From: Paenibacillus harenae
Lineage (GTDB): Bacteria; Bacillota; Bacilli; Paenibacillales; Paenibacillaceae
DNA length: 64,000 bases
Assembly: GCF_030812415.1 (NCBI RefSeq)
Contig: NZ_JAUSST010000002.1
Span: forward strand, 186,001-250,000
Direction: 5' to 3'
Shown one piece after another: positions 1 through 8,919 of this stretch. A program made the translations under genes and the position numbers. Below the pieces are notes generated by a model that was not told the DNA's origin, ran no database searches, and saw nothing but the letters and a program-made list of their open reading frames with translations. Position 1 is the stretch's first letter. Every line of letters starts with the position of its first letter.

Positions 1-426
1 TTCCGGACGATCATTACGGCCGAGGTGATGTGGAAGGAAACGGGCTGGGGAACGATCATTTTCCTTGCGGCGTTGTCCGGCATAGACCCGCAGCTGTATG
101 AAGCGGCGCGGATGGACGGCGCGAACCGGCTGCGCCAACTGTGGCATATAACGCTGCCGGCCATTCGCAGCACCATCATTATTCTGCTCATCCTGCGTCT
201 TGGCCACTTTCTCGATACGGGTTTCGAACAAATTTTCCTGATGCTTAACGCGATGAACCGCGAGGTCGGAGAGGTGTTCGACACCTACGTCTACTCCGTC
301 GGGATCAGCCAGGGACAGTACAGCTTCAGTACGGCTGTCGGCGTCTTCAAGTCGATCGTCGGCTTGATCCTTGTCGTCGCAGCGAACCGTCTGGCCAAAA
401 GATTCGGAGAAGAAGGCATCTATTAG
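1..426 (+). CDS. Sugar ABC transporter permease, LplB type (5' end cut by window)
   Basis: Inner half of a CUT1-family importer permease; it would pair with the next gene to form the membrane channel for an oligosaccharide. The reading frame is open from base 1 to the stop at 424-426, so the start lies outside the window. About 141 residues are visible. They contain the cytoplasmic EAA loop (YEAARMDGANRL, then HITLPAI), which docks on the ATPase, and two membrane segments, and end in KRFGEEGIY, the usual LplB-type tail. The next permease begins 20 bases downstream, so the two are co-transcribed. The family call is firm; the substrate cannot be read from the sequence. No ATPase gene is visible, as is normal for these operons, which share an MsmX-type ATPase encoded elsewhere. 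Confidence 0.93.
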   Translation, partial: FRTIITAEVMWKETGWGTIIFLAALSGIDPQLYEAARMDGANRLRQLWHITLPAIRSTIIILLILRLGHFLDTGFEQIFLMLNAMNREVGEVFDTYVYSVGISQGQYSFSTAVGVFKSIVGLILVVAANRLAKRFGEEGIY

Positions 427-446
427 AAAAGGAGCGTTGAACCGTT

Positions 447-1328
447 ATGCCGATCAAGCAAAGCTGGGGGAGCCGGATATTCGATAGCTTGAACATCACA
501 TTGTTGCTTGCGTTCGCTTTGATTACCGTCATCCCGTTCATTTATGTCATTGCCGGCTCGTTCGCCACGCAGAAAGAATTGCTGATGCGCGGGTTTATCC
601 TATTCCCGACCGAATTTTCCCTTGATGCGTACAAGTATATTTTCTCTACCCAAACGCTTGTCAGGAGCTTATCCGTAACCGTTTACATTACTGTCGTCGG
701 CACGCTGATCAACATTTTCTTTACCTGCTTAATGGCGTATCCGTTAGCCCGCAAGGACATGGACTTCCGCAAGCCGATCTTAATGCTGATCGTGTTCACG
801 ATGCTGTTCAGCGGCGGGATGATTCCGACGTTTCTCGTCGTGAAGGAGCTGGGAATGATCGATACCTATTGGTCGCTGCTGATCCCGGGCGCGATCAGCG
901 CCTTTAACTTGATTATAATTCGTAACTTCTTTCAGCAGCTGCCCGACGGGCTGGAGGAATCCGCCAAGATCGACGGCTGCAACGACCTGGGCATCTTTCT
1001 AAGAATCGTGCTTCCGCTATCCATGCCCGCGATTGCGACCTTCTCGTTATTTTACGCGGTAGGCCACTGGAATACGTTTTTTAACGCGGTGCTGTATATC
1101 AACGACAATACGAAATGGCCGATTCAAGTGCTCTTGAGACAGATTGTTATCTTGGCTTCAGGCGGCATTGGCGATTCGAATGCCATGGAGTCGGATTACG
1201 TCACTCCGCCGGATCAAGCGGTTAAGATGGCGGTAATCGTGGTATCTACTCTTCCGATCTTGCTTGTATACCCCTTTCTTCAGAAGCATTTCGCCAAAGG
1301 GGTATTGCTGGGCTCGGTTAAGGGATGA
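447..1328 (+). CDS. Sugar ABC transporter permease, YtcP type
   Basis: Second permease of the same CUT1 importer. It has 293 residues, the usual length for YtcP-like subunits, with six predicted membrane segments starting near residues 15-35. The EAA loop (LEESAKIDGCNDLGIF) lies near residue 170, and the C-terminus (KGVLLGSVKG) is the conserved YtcP tail. The ATG follows AAAGGAGCG. It sits 20 bases after the first permease and 37 bases before the solute-binding protein, giving a permease-permease-binding protein order. The substrate is unknown; plant cell-wall oligosaccharide uptake is inferred from the rest of the window. Confidence 0.93.
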   Translation: MPIKQSWGSRIFDSLNITLLLAFALITVIPFIYVIAGSFATQKELLMRGFILFPTEFSLDAYKYIFSTQTLVRSLSVTVYITVVGTLINIFFTCLMAYPLARKDMDFRKPILMLIVFTMLFSGGMIPTFLVVKELGMIDTYWSLLIPGAISAFNLIIIRNFFQQLPDGLEESAKIDGCNDLGIFLRIVLPLSMPAIATFSLFYAVGHWNTFFNAVLYINDNTKWPIQVLLRQIVILASGGIGDSNAMESDYVTPPDQAVKMAVIVVSTLPILLVYPFLQKHFAKGVLLGSVKG

Positions 1329-1365
1329 AGATATAATAGAGAGATGGCAAAGGGAGGATTTAAGC

Positions 1366-2883
1366 ATGAACAGAAGACATCGGAATAGAAGATTGGCGAA
1401 AGCCGGAGTACTGCTAGCCGCAATCGCACTGAGCGTTACCGCCTGCGGGGGGAACAATGAAGAAAGTCCGAAGAGCAGCAACGGATCGGGGGGCGCGCAA
1501 GGACCGCTTCAGCTGACGATGATGCTGCCTACCTACAATCCCGAACAAATGCCCGCAGACAGCTCTGTTCTGAAGATGCTGGAGGAAAAGACGGGCACTA
1601 AGCTTAGCGTGTCCTGGGTGCCTTCCTCGACGTATACGGATAAGCTAAGCGCTACCGTCGCATCCGGCGAGCTGCCGAAAACGTTCGTCGCGCTGGAAGC
1701 GAAAGCCTCCTTCATTGTCAACGCTGCCCGTTCCGGCATGTTCTGGGAGGTCGGTCCGTATCTCAAAAACTATCCGAACTTGAGTAAAATGTCGGAGATC
1801 GTTTTAAATAACATCTCGATCGACGGCAAAGTTTACGGTCTGTACCGCGAGCGGGATCTTGCGCGTTTCGGGTTAATGATCCGACAAGACTGGCTGAGCA
1901 ATCTGGGCATCCAGACGCCGAAGAACGTAGATGAGCTTTATAATGTTCTGAAAGCCTTTGCATCGGGAGATCCGGACAAGAACGGCAAGCACGATACGAT
2001 TGGACTCGCCGTAGGCATGCAGGGGAATAATATAGCCGGCTTCAAGGACATTCTCGTCTATATGGGAGGTCCTAACGAATGGGAGCTTCAGGAGGGCAAG
2101 CTGGTTCCTGCTCATATGACGCAAGCTTATATGGATACGATGAAGTTCTACAAGAAACTGTACGACGAGAAAATCATTAACCAGGACTTCGCGATCGTCC
2201 AGGACGGCCGATCCGTTATGAATAAAGGCCAGGCAGGACTCTGGATCGATAATATGCTGGACGGCAAAGCCATCGAGGATAACCTTAAGAAGGTCGATCC
2301 GAACGCCAAAATGAACCTAGTCAATCGTATCTCTGGTCCGAAGGGCGATAGAACGCGTGCCGGATCCGGTTATTTGGGCATGTACATGATCCCGAAAACG
2401 AGCGTGAAGACGGAAGCCGAGCTTGAACAGATTCTGGCTTATTTCGATAAAGTGTCCAAGAAGGACAATCAGAACCTGATGAAATACGGCATTGAAGGGA
2501 AGCAGTATACGCTGGAGAACGGCGCATATACGCCGAATTCCGATCCGAAGGTTAGAGCCGAAATTACGGACGGCAACCAGTTTATGATTTTGCAGGACGG
2601 GGTCGTCAATTACGGAACCGAGCTTGAGCAGCTCAGCACGAAGCTGTTCCAGGACAATGCGACGATTGCCGTGACTAACCCTGCCGCGCCGTTCATCTCC
2701 AATACGGAGATCGAGAAGGGCAAGGAGCTCTCCAAGATCATAGCCGACGCTACCGTGAAATTCATCATGGGGTCGGTTAATGAGGACGATTGGACCGGCG
2801 CGGTCGATCAATGGCTGCAAAGCGGCGGCAGCAAGGTAATCGAGGAAATGAATGCCGAATACGCCAAGCTGGCAGGGAAATAA
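1366..2883 (+). CDS. Extracellular solute-binding lipoprotein (LplA/YtcQ-like)
   Basis: Substrate-binding subunit of the importer made by the two preceding genes. It is a 505-residue lipoprotein: positively charged start (MNRRHRNRR), hydrophobic stretch, lipobox VTAC with the lipidated cysteine near residue 27, then a Gly/Ser/Asn-rich tether before the family-1 binding fold. An earlier in-frame ATG at 1264 lies inside the permease gene. The ATG at 1366 is chosen because AGGGAGGA lies just upstream and it places the signal peptide correctly. It contains a DPDKNGKHDTIG stretch, a calcium-binding-like loop common in LplA proteins. The ligand cannot be predicted. Confidence 0.92.
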   Translation: MNRRHRNRRLAKAGVLLAAIALSVTACGGNNEESPKSSNGSGGAQGPLQLTMMLPTYNPEQMPADSSVLKMLEEKTGTKLSVSWVPSSTYTDKLSATVASGELPKTFVALEAKASFIVNAARSGMFWEVGPYLKNYPNLSKMSEIVLNNISIDGKVYGLYRERDLARFGLMIRQDWLSNLGIQTPKNVDELYNVLKAFASGDPDKNGKHDTIGLAVGMQGNNIAGFKDILVYMGGPNEWELQEGKLVPAHMTQAYMDTMKFYKKLYDEKIINQDFAIVQDGRSVMNKGQAGLWIDNMLDGKAIEDNLKKVDPNAKMNLVNRISGPKGDRTRAGSGYLGMYMIPKTSVKTEAELEQILAYFDKVSKKDNQNLMKYGIEGKQYTLENGAYTPNSDPKVRAEITDGNQFMILQDGVVNYGTELEQLSTKLFQDNATIAVTNPAAPFISNTEIEKGKELSKIIADATVKFIMGSVNEDDWTGAVDQWLQSGGSKVIEEMNAEYAKLAGK

Positions 2884-2995
2884 ATAACGATGCCGGAGAT
2901 GAGACGTCCGGATCCGCGTCATGGCTTAACACGGAGTTTTCTTGTACACTTGAAGTACTTGTAAGTTGTAAGGAAGACTACCAATTGGAGGCATT

Positions 2996-5263
2996 ATGAG
3001 ATTCCGGTCCTCGTCTTATTTATTGAAGCTGATGTTGTTGTCTATCTTGATCGGCACCTTGCCGGTCATCGTTCTGGGCACGTTCGCCTATTATAATGCC
3101 TCCCGAACGGTGCAGGAGAAAGTAGACGAGAGCAATAAGCTGCTGCTGCAGCAAATGCAGATGCGTGCCGAACAAACGCTCAGAACGATCGATAATTCGG
3201 CCACGCAGCTGCTGCAGTCGCCGATTGTTATAAGCGCTTTCAAACGTGATTTATCGAATAATGATTTCCAAATGGTGCATGAGCTCTATAAAGGCATTTC
3301 GCAAATTCAGACTTACGAGCTTGGGATCAAGGATGTGTTTCTGTTCAGCCTGAACAATAACTGGATGGTTTCGAGCAGCGGCGTCAACGAATACAGCGCC
3401 CCGGCGTTCAGGCCGGTGCTCGAAGCCTTCTCCCGGAGCGCGGCAGGTTCTTTCTGGAGCAGCGGATCGGAACAATTTCCGAATTCGTTCGAGTCGGTAT
3501 ACTTCGTGAAGAAATATCCCTTTAATTCTCTTAACCCGACAGGGATCATCTGCGTCGTATTGTCGTCCGATGTGATGAAAGAGCTGGATGCGTTTCTAAA
3601 CGGCAAGTTCGGCAGCGCGTTCATCGTGGATCAAGACGCCAATATTATCGTTCACCGCGACCGTACCCAGCTTGGAAGCAGTACCCGGGAGCAGCCCTAC
3701 TTGGAGTCCTTGGCCGAAACGAAGGGGACGATCGGGCAATATGCCGCGAAGCGCGACGGGGAGGACGTCACGGTCACCTACCGGAAGTCCGCCTACAACG
3801 GCTGGAGCTACGTATCTGTCATCTCCAACGATCAGGTGAACGAACAGAACAAAATTATCGGCTGGATCACTTTGCTGGTATGTCTGGTCATCCTGCTGGT
3901 AACGCTGGCCGTTGCCTGGTTCGGATCGAAGAAGATGTACAGTCCGATTCAATCCTTGTATTCCGCGCTCACCGGCGTTCCTTCTTCGAATGATAAGGAG
4001 AAGCCGAGCGGCGAGCTGCAGGTGATCGGAGACCGCGTCGATTATTTGATTCGAAACCAGTCACTCATCATGAACGAGCTTAAGGGACAGCAGATCCAGC
4101 TTAAAGAATTTTTTATGCAAAAATTGTTCAGCGGTACGATCCAGCCTGCGGATTTTGCGGAGAAACTGAGTCTGTACGGTCTGGAAAAGCCGTGGCCTTC
4201 CATGTGCGTCGTTGCCATTCAGATCGATACGCTCAAGGATACGAGGTATGAAGAAGGAAATCGGGATTTGCTCATGTTCGCCATCAGCAATATCGTCGGC
4301 GAGCTTGTCCTGTCCGAGCAAAGGCTGGTTCCGATCGTCAAATCGGATTGCCAGGTGACGCTGATCGGCTCCTCGAAGGCGGGGGAGGGCTTCAAAGAGC
4401 AGATTTTCAACTTGTCCGACGAAATCCAGAAAGCAATTTACCAATACCTGGAGATTAAAGTGAGCATCGGAATCAGCCGTCCGATGAGCTCGTTCGCGGA
4501 TACCCAGCAGGCGCTTCATGAAGCGATGACCGCGCTTAAGGTCAGGGTAGGACTGGGACAAGAGTCGATTTTGTTCATTGAGGACGTTCAGCCGCAGAAG
4601 AGCAATCTGAACAGATTTCCGAATGCGGGAGAGCAAGCTCTGCTCGATGCGATCCGGGCCGGCAATGCGGAGCAATCGGAGAGCGCTTTGAAGCAATTGA
4701 TCGGAGAGCTGTTCCAGCCCCGTGCGCAGAATCGGGATTATCAATTATCCTTGCTGCGGCTATTGATCGATCTTCTTAAATTCGGGCAGGAACTGTCTAT
4801 TCCTATGGACCAAATTACAGAGGATGAAGCCTCCTTAATCCAGTCGCTGTTCAAGCTCCGGAACGTACAAGAGATGGAGCATTGGTTCTGGTCGATATTC
4901 GTGCTTCCTTACATTCAGGAATTGGGTACTCGCCGTGATTCCCAATTCAAGCATATATCCGAAGCGGTAATCGACATGATTACGCGGGAGTTTGATTCGG
5001 GGCTTACCTTGGAGGAGTGCGCTTCCCGCATCAACTATCACCCGCACTATGTGAGCCGCGTGTTCCGTCAGGAGACCGGCATTAATTTCGGCGAATATTT
5101 ATCGCAGTACCGGATCGACATGGCCAAGAAATGGCTGAAGGAGTCCGACTTGAAGATCGTAGAGATCGCCGAGCGGCTGCAGTACAACAACTCCGCCAAC
5201 TTCATTCGCTCCTTCCGCAAGACGGTAGGCATGACGCCGGGGCAATTCCGTGAAGAGGCGTAA
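2996..5263 (+). CDS. Membrane-anchored AraC-family transcription regulator (YesS/YtdP-like)
   Basis: One-protein sensor-regulator of 755 residues. A first membrane segment at about residues 11-31 and a second at about 286-311 bracket an extracellular sensor domain of roughly 250 residues. The cytoplasmic part has a coiled stretch, a GGDEF-like degenerate middle region, and a C-terminal AraC DNA-binding domain (about 652-755) with two helix-turn-helix units (LTLEECASRI and KIVEIAERLQ) and the usual MTPGQFR end. The ATG has AATTGGAGG upstream. It follows the binding protein by 112 bases, so it very probably senses an extracellular sugar cue and controls that importer. Such proteins have no separate kinase partner. 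The exact ligand is unknown. Confidence 0.9.
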   Translation: MRFRSSSYLLKLMLLSILIGTLPVIVLGTFAYYNASRTVQEKVDESNKLLLQQMQMRAEQTLRTIDNSATQLLQSPIVISAFKRDLSNNDFQMVHELYKGISQIQTYELGIKDVFLFSLNNNWMVSSSGVNEYSAPAFRPVLEAFSRSAAGSFWSSGSEQFPNSFESVYFVKKYPFNSLNPTGIICVVLSSDVMKELDAFLNGKFGSAFIVDQDANIIVHRDRTQLGSSTREQPYLESLAETKGTIGQYAAKRDGEDVTVTYRKSAYNGWSYVSVISNDQVNEQNKIIGWITLLVCLVILLVTLAVAWFGSKKMYSPIQSLYSALTGVPSSNDKEKPSGELQVIGDRVDYLIRNQSLIMNELKGQQIQLKEFFMQKLFSGTIQPADFAEKLSLYGLEKPWPSMCVVAIQIDTLKDTRYEEGNRDLLMFAISNIVGELVLSEQRLVPIVKSDCQVTLIGSSKAGEGFKEQIFNLSDEIQKAIYQYLEIKVSIGISRPMSSFADTQQALHEAMTALKVRVGLGQESILFIEDVQPQKSNLNRFPNAGEQALLDAIRAGNAEQSESALKQLIGELFQPRAQNRDYQLSLLRLLIDLLKFGQELSIPMDQITEDEASLIQSLFKLRNVQEMEHWFWSIFVLPYIQELGTRRDSQFKHISEAVIDMITREFDSGLTLEECASRINYHPHYVSRVFRQETGINFGEYLSQYRIDMAKKWLKESDLKIVEIAERLQYNNSANFIRSFRKTVGMTPGQFREEA

Positions 5264-5326
5264 TTGCAATCACAACCTTCAACGCCTCCACGCCTTGTAA
5301 CACTAATATATCCGCTTATTAAATGA

Positions 5327-5368
5327 AAACGGGATGGAGCAGGCGTTTTTTTTCGCTCCATCCCGTTT
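5327..5368. terminator. Strong inverted repeat, probable bidirectional terminator
   Basis: Arms at 5327-5340 and 5355-5368 are perfect 14-base complements around AACGGGATGGAGC. The loop carries a run of eight T. It lies between the AraC regulator (plus) and the RNase H-like gene (minus), the position expected for a shared terminator. Confidence 0.75.
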
Positions 5369-5454
5369 ATATTTGATGCTTGCTTTAGCAGAATGTGGGT
5401 AAGCGAAAGCCACCGGACCTCTAGGCTCACGGGGGCCTTTCGGTCATATCCATG

Positions 5455-5991
5455 TCATGCATTGTCTCCGACGACATGCGTAAAGGCGGCTTCCCTGGCC
5501 GCATTGTGAGCAATTCTATGCAAGTAGTTGTTTTTCTTATGTTTGCCAATATACTTGATTTGAACGTCAACCTCGGGGAACAAACGACGTAGATTGGCTA
5601 GAGCGGCTAATAGTTCGTTTCTTCCTTGTTCGTCATGCGGATGCGAAAAACGGTCTTGTGCCAATATACGCAAAATACGGCTGCAATCGGTATAAATGAC
5701 GGCGATTTTCGGTTGAAGCTTCAATAATGCCTTCGTAAGCGTTTCTAGACTAAACACGATCGCCTGCATTTCGCCGTAGTTCGAGCCTTGATCCCGTTCC
5801 AGTTGCAGTTTCTTGGCGGTTACGCTTACCATTCGATTATACGCCGTGCAGCAAGCGGCTCCGTAAATGTTGCGGGATGCGAAACCGGCGTAATCGCAGT
5901 AAAGGAACATCGTTCCTTTATTTACGATGTGTTGTCTGAGACTTGGGTTTGCGAGAGCTTTTTTGATAAGCAGGTCCTTTATTGCATCCAT
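5455..5991 (-). CDS. RNase H-like (reverse transcriptase-like) protein
   Basis: Predicted 178-residue RNase H-fold protein. The open frame extends further upstream, but the ATG at 5991 is chosen because AGGAGA sits seven to eight bases before it and the fold begins right after. Acidic residues at RNase HI-type positions are visible: D33 (in FLYCDYAGFA), E74 (NYGEMQAI) and D102 (YTDCSRI). The fourth catalytic Asp near the C-terminus is not obvious; the corresponding stretch reads RIAHNAAREA. Members of this group are annotated as RNase H or reverse transcriptase-like proteins in spore-formers; catalysis here is uncertain because of the missing residue. It is transcribed alone, divergent from the LuxR regulator. 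Confidence 0.72.
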   Translation of the reverse strand: MDAIKDLLIKKALANPSLRQHIVNKGTMFLYCDYAGFASRNIYGAACCTAYNRMVSVTAKKLQLERDQGSNYGEMQAIVFSLETLTKALLKLQPKIAVIYTDCSRILRILAQDRFSHPHDEQGRNELLAALANLRRLFPEVDVQIKYIGKHKKNNYLHRIAHNAAREAAFTHVVGDNA

Positions 5992-6171
5992 GAGCGCATC
6001 TCCTATAAATAGACGGAACGGTTTGATGATTATGCGATCAGGATAAACCGAACGGTTAACGTTTAAACCGTACGAAAGGAATTTCGTGGGAATCATCGGT
6101 TTACAGGAAGGAATAGGATCGCTTATCGTGAAATACATCGTTAAATGGAAAACGAGAAAAGGTGAACGAAT

Positions 6172-8835
6172 ATGACGGATTATAATAAAGCGGAAGAGCC
6201 GCATCGGGCGGAAGGGCTGCTCCGAACGAAGCTCTATTTGCCCGATAGTACCCCATCACATATCACGCGAAGCAGGTTGTATGAACAGCTTGCACGTTCG
6301 ATGGACACTCGTCTCACAACGGTTGTCGCGCCGCCGGGGTTCGGCAAGTCGACGCTTGTGAGCGGCTGGATTCGGCAAGCCGGGCTGAGGAGCGGCTGGG
6401 TGTCCCTCGATGCCAAGGATAATGATCCCCTGCGATTTTGGCGCTATTTGCGGGGCTCGGCCTTGCAAGCGCTTCATGTCAATCTGTGTGGAGAAACCGG
6501 CCTTGGTGGGTTCGAATCCGCCGAAAGGATATCGGCGCAGTTGCTGCATACCTTGATCGAATTATCGGATCAAGGCGAATCTTTAATGCTTGTCCTCGAT
6601 GATTACCATGTGATTGCAACGGAAGCTATACACGAATCGCTCTATGACTGGCTGGGCAAATTGCCCTCGACGGTCCACCTTGCGTTAATCAGCCGGCATG
6701 AAATTCCGATTCCGTTAGGCGCCTTGCGGGCCAATGGAAGGCTGAATGAGCTCAGCTTGACCGATCTGCGTTTCACGGATGAGGAGATTGATTCTTTTTG
6801 GCACAAACAGACCGGAGCTCCTCCGGATGGCAAAACCCTTCGTCATCTCGTCCGCAATACGGAAGGATGGGCTGCCATGCTGCAGCTATCGGCTCTATCC
6901 CATTCTGCAGGACAATACAGCGGCGCGATCAAGCCGCTAACCGGACGCAATCGGCATGTGGCCGATTATTTGATGGAAGAAGTATTCCGTCATATGGACG
7001 AAGAAACGAAGCGCTTCATGTTTCGGTCCTCGATTCTTGATCGTTTATGCCCTTCATTGTGCAGCGAGGTTTTGAATGAGCCCGATGCGGGAGATAGAAT
7101 CCAAGAACTCGTGCGCCGTGGATTGTTCCTGATTCCGCTTGATGATGAACGGGAGTGGTACCGGTATCATCATCTGTTTGCGGATTTCCTGCGCGTCAAG
7201 CTCCAGGATGCGGAACAAGCAGAGACCGCCTTGCTGCATAGCCGAGCGGCTGCATGGTACGAACGCCACGGCTTTCTGGAGGAAGCCATCGAGCATGCGC
7301 TATCCGCAGGGGAGGAGCGCAGGGCGGCAACTTGGGTGCAACGGCATGCCCATGTCTGGTTGAAGGACAGAGAGACGGCGATGCTTCGCCGCTGGCTCGA
7401 GCGATTGTCTGCGTATACCGCGAACGAACCAGGCAATCTGTTGCTTTTGCTCTGGATTGATCTGATGGAGGGACGGACAGAAATGGCCGAGATGTTGCTC
7501 CGCAAGCTGAATACGGCGCTTGAGCGTATGAAAGCCGAGCCGCAGGGATCGGAATTTCTCCGTATGAGGGAAGAGGTCCGGATTCTTGAGAACTTTCATT
7601 CCGTCATGAGCGGAAATTTTGATCGTGCGCTTGCGCTAATTCAAGAGTACGGAGAGAGAGAGGACCTGCCGGGTCCAGAGACGCCGCTGCTGCTTAGCCT
7701 GGGACTTGAGCTTAATGAGGGAACGGTTCCGTTTATTCGAGGGAAATTCGGCTTTAACGGCCGGATTGATTATGCCGAGAGCTATCATCGCGCATACGGG
7801 GAATTTATCGAGAAGAACGGTATGCATGAGAGTACCTTTACTTCCTACCAGCAGACCGCAATGGCAGAGATTTGTTATTTGAACAACAAGCTGCCTCTCG
7901 CAAGAAGCTATGCGGAAGAGGGACTCCGGTTGGGAAAGAAATTCGGTACGGTCGGTTCTTATGTTCCGTCCGTACTCGTCTTATCGAATATTCTAATCGC
8001 GGACCGGCGCAATCAAGCATCGATAGACTTCATAGAAGAGGCGATGAGGCATTTGCGAAACCGACATCAGCATACGTCCGGATGGTACCGGATACTTGCG
8101 GCAAGCATGGTATGGCATCAGCTTCAAATAGGGGATCTGATAACTGCGCGCGAATGGGCGGATGAGCGCAAACAACGGACGGCTGCGGAACGGACGGCCT
8201 CTAAGAGCGTCCTATTTCCTAACGATGAAGATTTCATTTATATCCGGATTTTAATGGGGATAGGGGAATGGGAAGAGGCCTGCGAGAGAGCGCTTCATGC
8301 ACGGACGATCGCAGAGACGGGAGGGAATCGATTAAGCGAACTTCAGGCTCTCCTCCTGCTCAGCGAGATTTATGCGTACAGGAACGATTCCGTCGAGAGC
8401 GGACGACTGCTGCTTGCGGCGGTGCGGATTGGCTGCCGGCAGGGATGTATCCGGCCATTCCTGGATGCGGGACCTGCTGTTATGGAGCGACTGGGCAAAT
8501 ACGAGGCGACGGTTTCCCATTCCTCTATGTGGTCAGAAAAAGAGCGGGTCTTTATTCGAATGTTGGGCCATCGTTCGGAAAATGCCGCTATAGGGGATGT
8601 TCAGGCAGATGCACGGTCTTCCAGGGGCTCCTTAGATGCCCTGACCGCAAGGGAAAGGGAGGTGTTGATTCTTATGGCGCAAGGTTTATCGAATAAAGCC
8701 ATTGCAGCCGAGCTTGTCCTTACGGAAGGAACCGTGAAACTCCATCTCCATCGGGTGTATAGCAAATTGCAGGCGCAGGGCCGGGTACAAGCTCTTCGAA
8801 TTGCGGAGAATAGCGGGCTGCTGGGAAAGTTATAA
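6172..8835 (+). CDS. MalT-like LuxR-family ATP-dependent transcription regulator
   Basis: Large STAND-class activator of 887 residues. A Walker A motif (PPGFGKST, about residues 54-61) and a Walker B-like LMLVLDDYH (about 137-145) mark the NTPase. A long helical, TPR-like region (about 350-800) is the usual ligand-sensing module. A C-terminal LuxR helix-turn-helix (about 822-880, LTAREREVL and KLHLHRVYSKL) binds DNA. By family, an inducer plus ATP drives oligomerisation and transcription activation. The ATG follows AAAGGTGA. The next gene, an FAD oxidoreductase on the same strand 84 bases downstream, is the likely target. The inducer is unknown; maltotriose, as for MalT itself, should not be assumed. 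Confidence 0.9.
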   Translation: MTDYNKAEEPHRAEGLLRTKLYLPDSTPSHITRSRLYEQLARSMDTRLTTVVAPPGFGKSTLVSGWIRQAGLRSGWVSLDAKDNDPLRFWRYLRGSALQALHVNLCGETGLGGFESAERISAQLLHTLIELSDQGESLMLVLDDYHVIATEAIHESLYDWLGKLPSTVHLALISRHEIPIPLGALRANGRLNELSLTDLRFTDEEIDSFWHKQTGAPPDGKTLRHLVRNTEGWAAMLQLSALSHSAGQYSGAIKPLTGRNRHVADYLMEEVFRHMDEETKRFMFRSSILDRLCPSLCSEVLNEPDAGDRIQELVRRGLFLIPLDDEREWYRYHHLFADFLRVKLQDAEQAETALLHSRAAAWYERHGFLEEAIEHALSAGEERRAATWVQRHAHVWLKDRETAMLRRWLERLSAYTANEPGNLLLLLWIDLMEGRTEMAEMLLRKLNTALERMKAEPQGSEFLRMREEVRILENFHSVMSGNFDRALALIQEYGEREDLPGPETPLLLSLGLELNEGTVPFIRGKFGFNGRIDYAESYHRAYGEFIEKNGMHESTFTSYQQTAMAEICYLNNKLPLARSYAEEGLRLGKKFGTVGSYVPSVLVLSNILIADRRNQASIDFIEEAMRHLRNRHQHTSGWYRILAASMVWHQLQIGDLITAREWADERKQRTAAERTASKSVLFPNDEDFIYIRILMGIGEWEEACERALHARTIAETGGNRLSELQALLLLSEIYAYRNDSVESGRLLLAAVRIGCRQGCIRPFLDAGPAVMERLGKYEATVSHSSMWSEKERVFIRMLGHRSENAAIGDVQADARSSRGSLDALTAREREVLILMAQGLSNKAIAAELVLTEGTVKLHLHRVYSKLQAQGRVQALRIAENSGLLGKL

Positions 8836-8919
8836 CCTTCTTCTATATCCTTCGATAGACGCTCCCCTCCTCATGCGGAGGTAAGATGAGAGTATAACGA
8901 AAGAGGAGGGGAAATAACG

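Noticed and set aside
4061-4744. Minus-strand open frame of 227 codons
   Set aside because: Antisense to the membrane AraC regulator; composition is that of a shadow frame.
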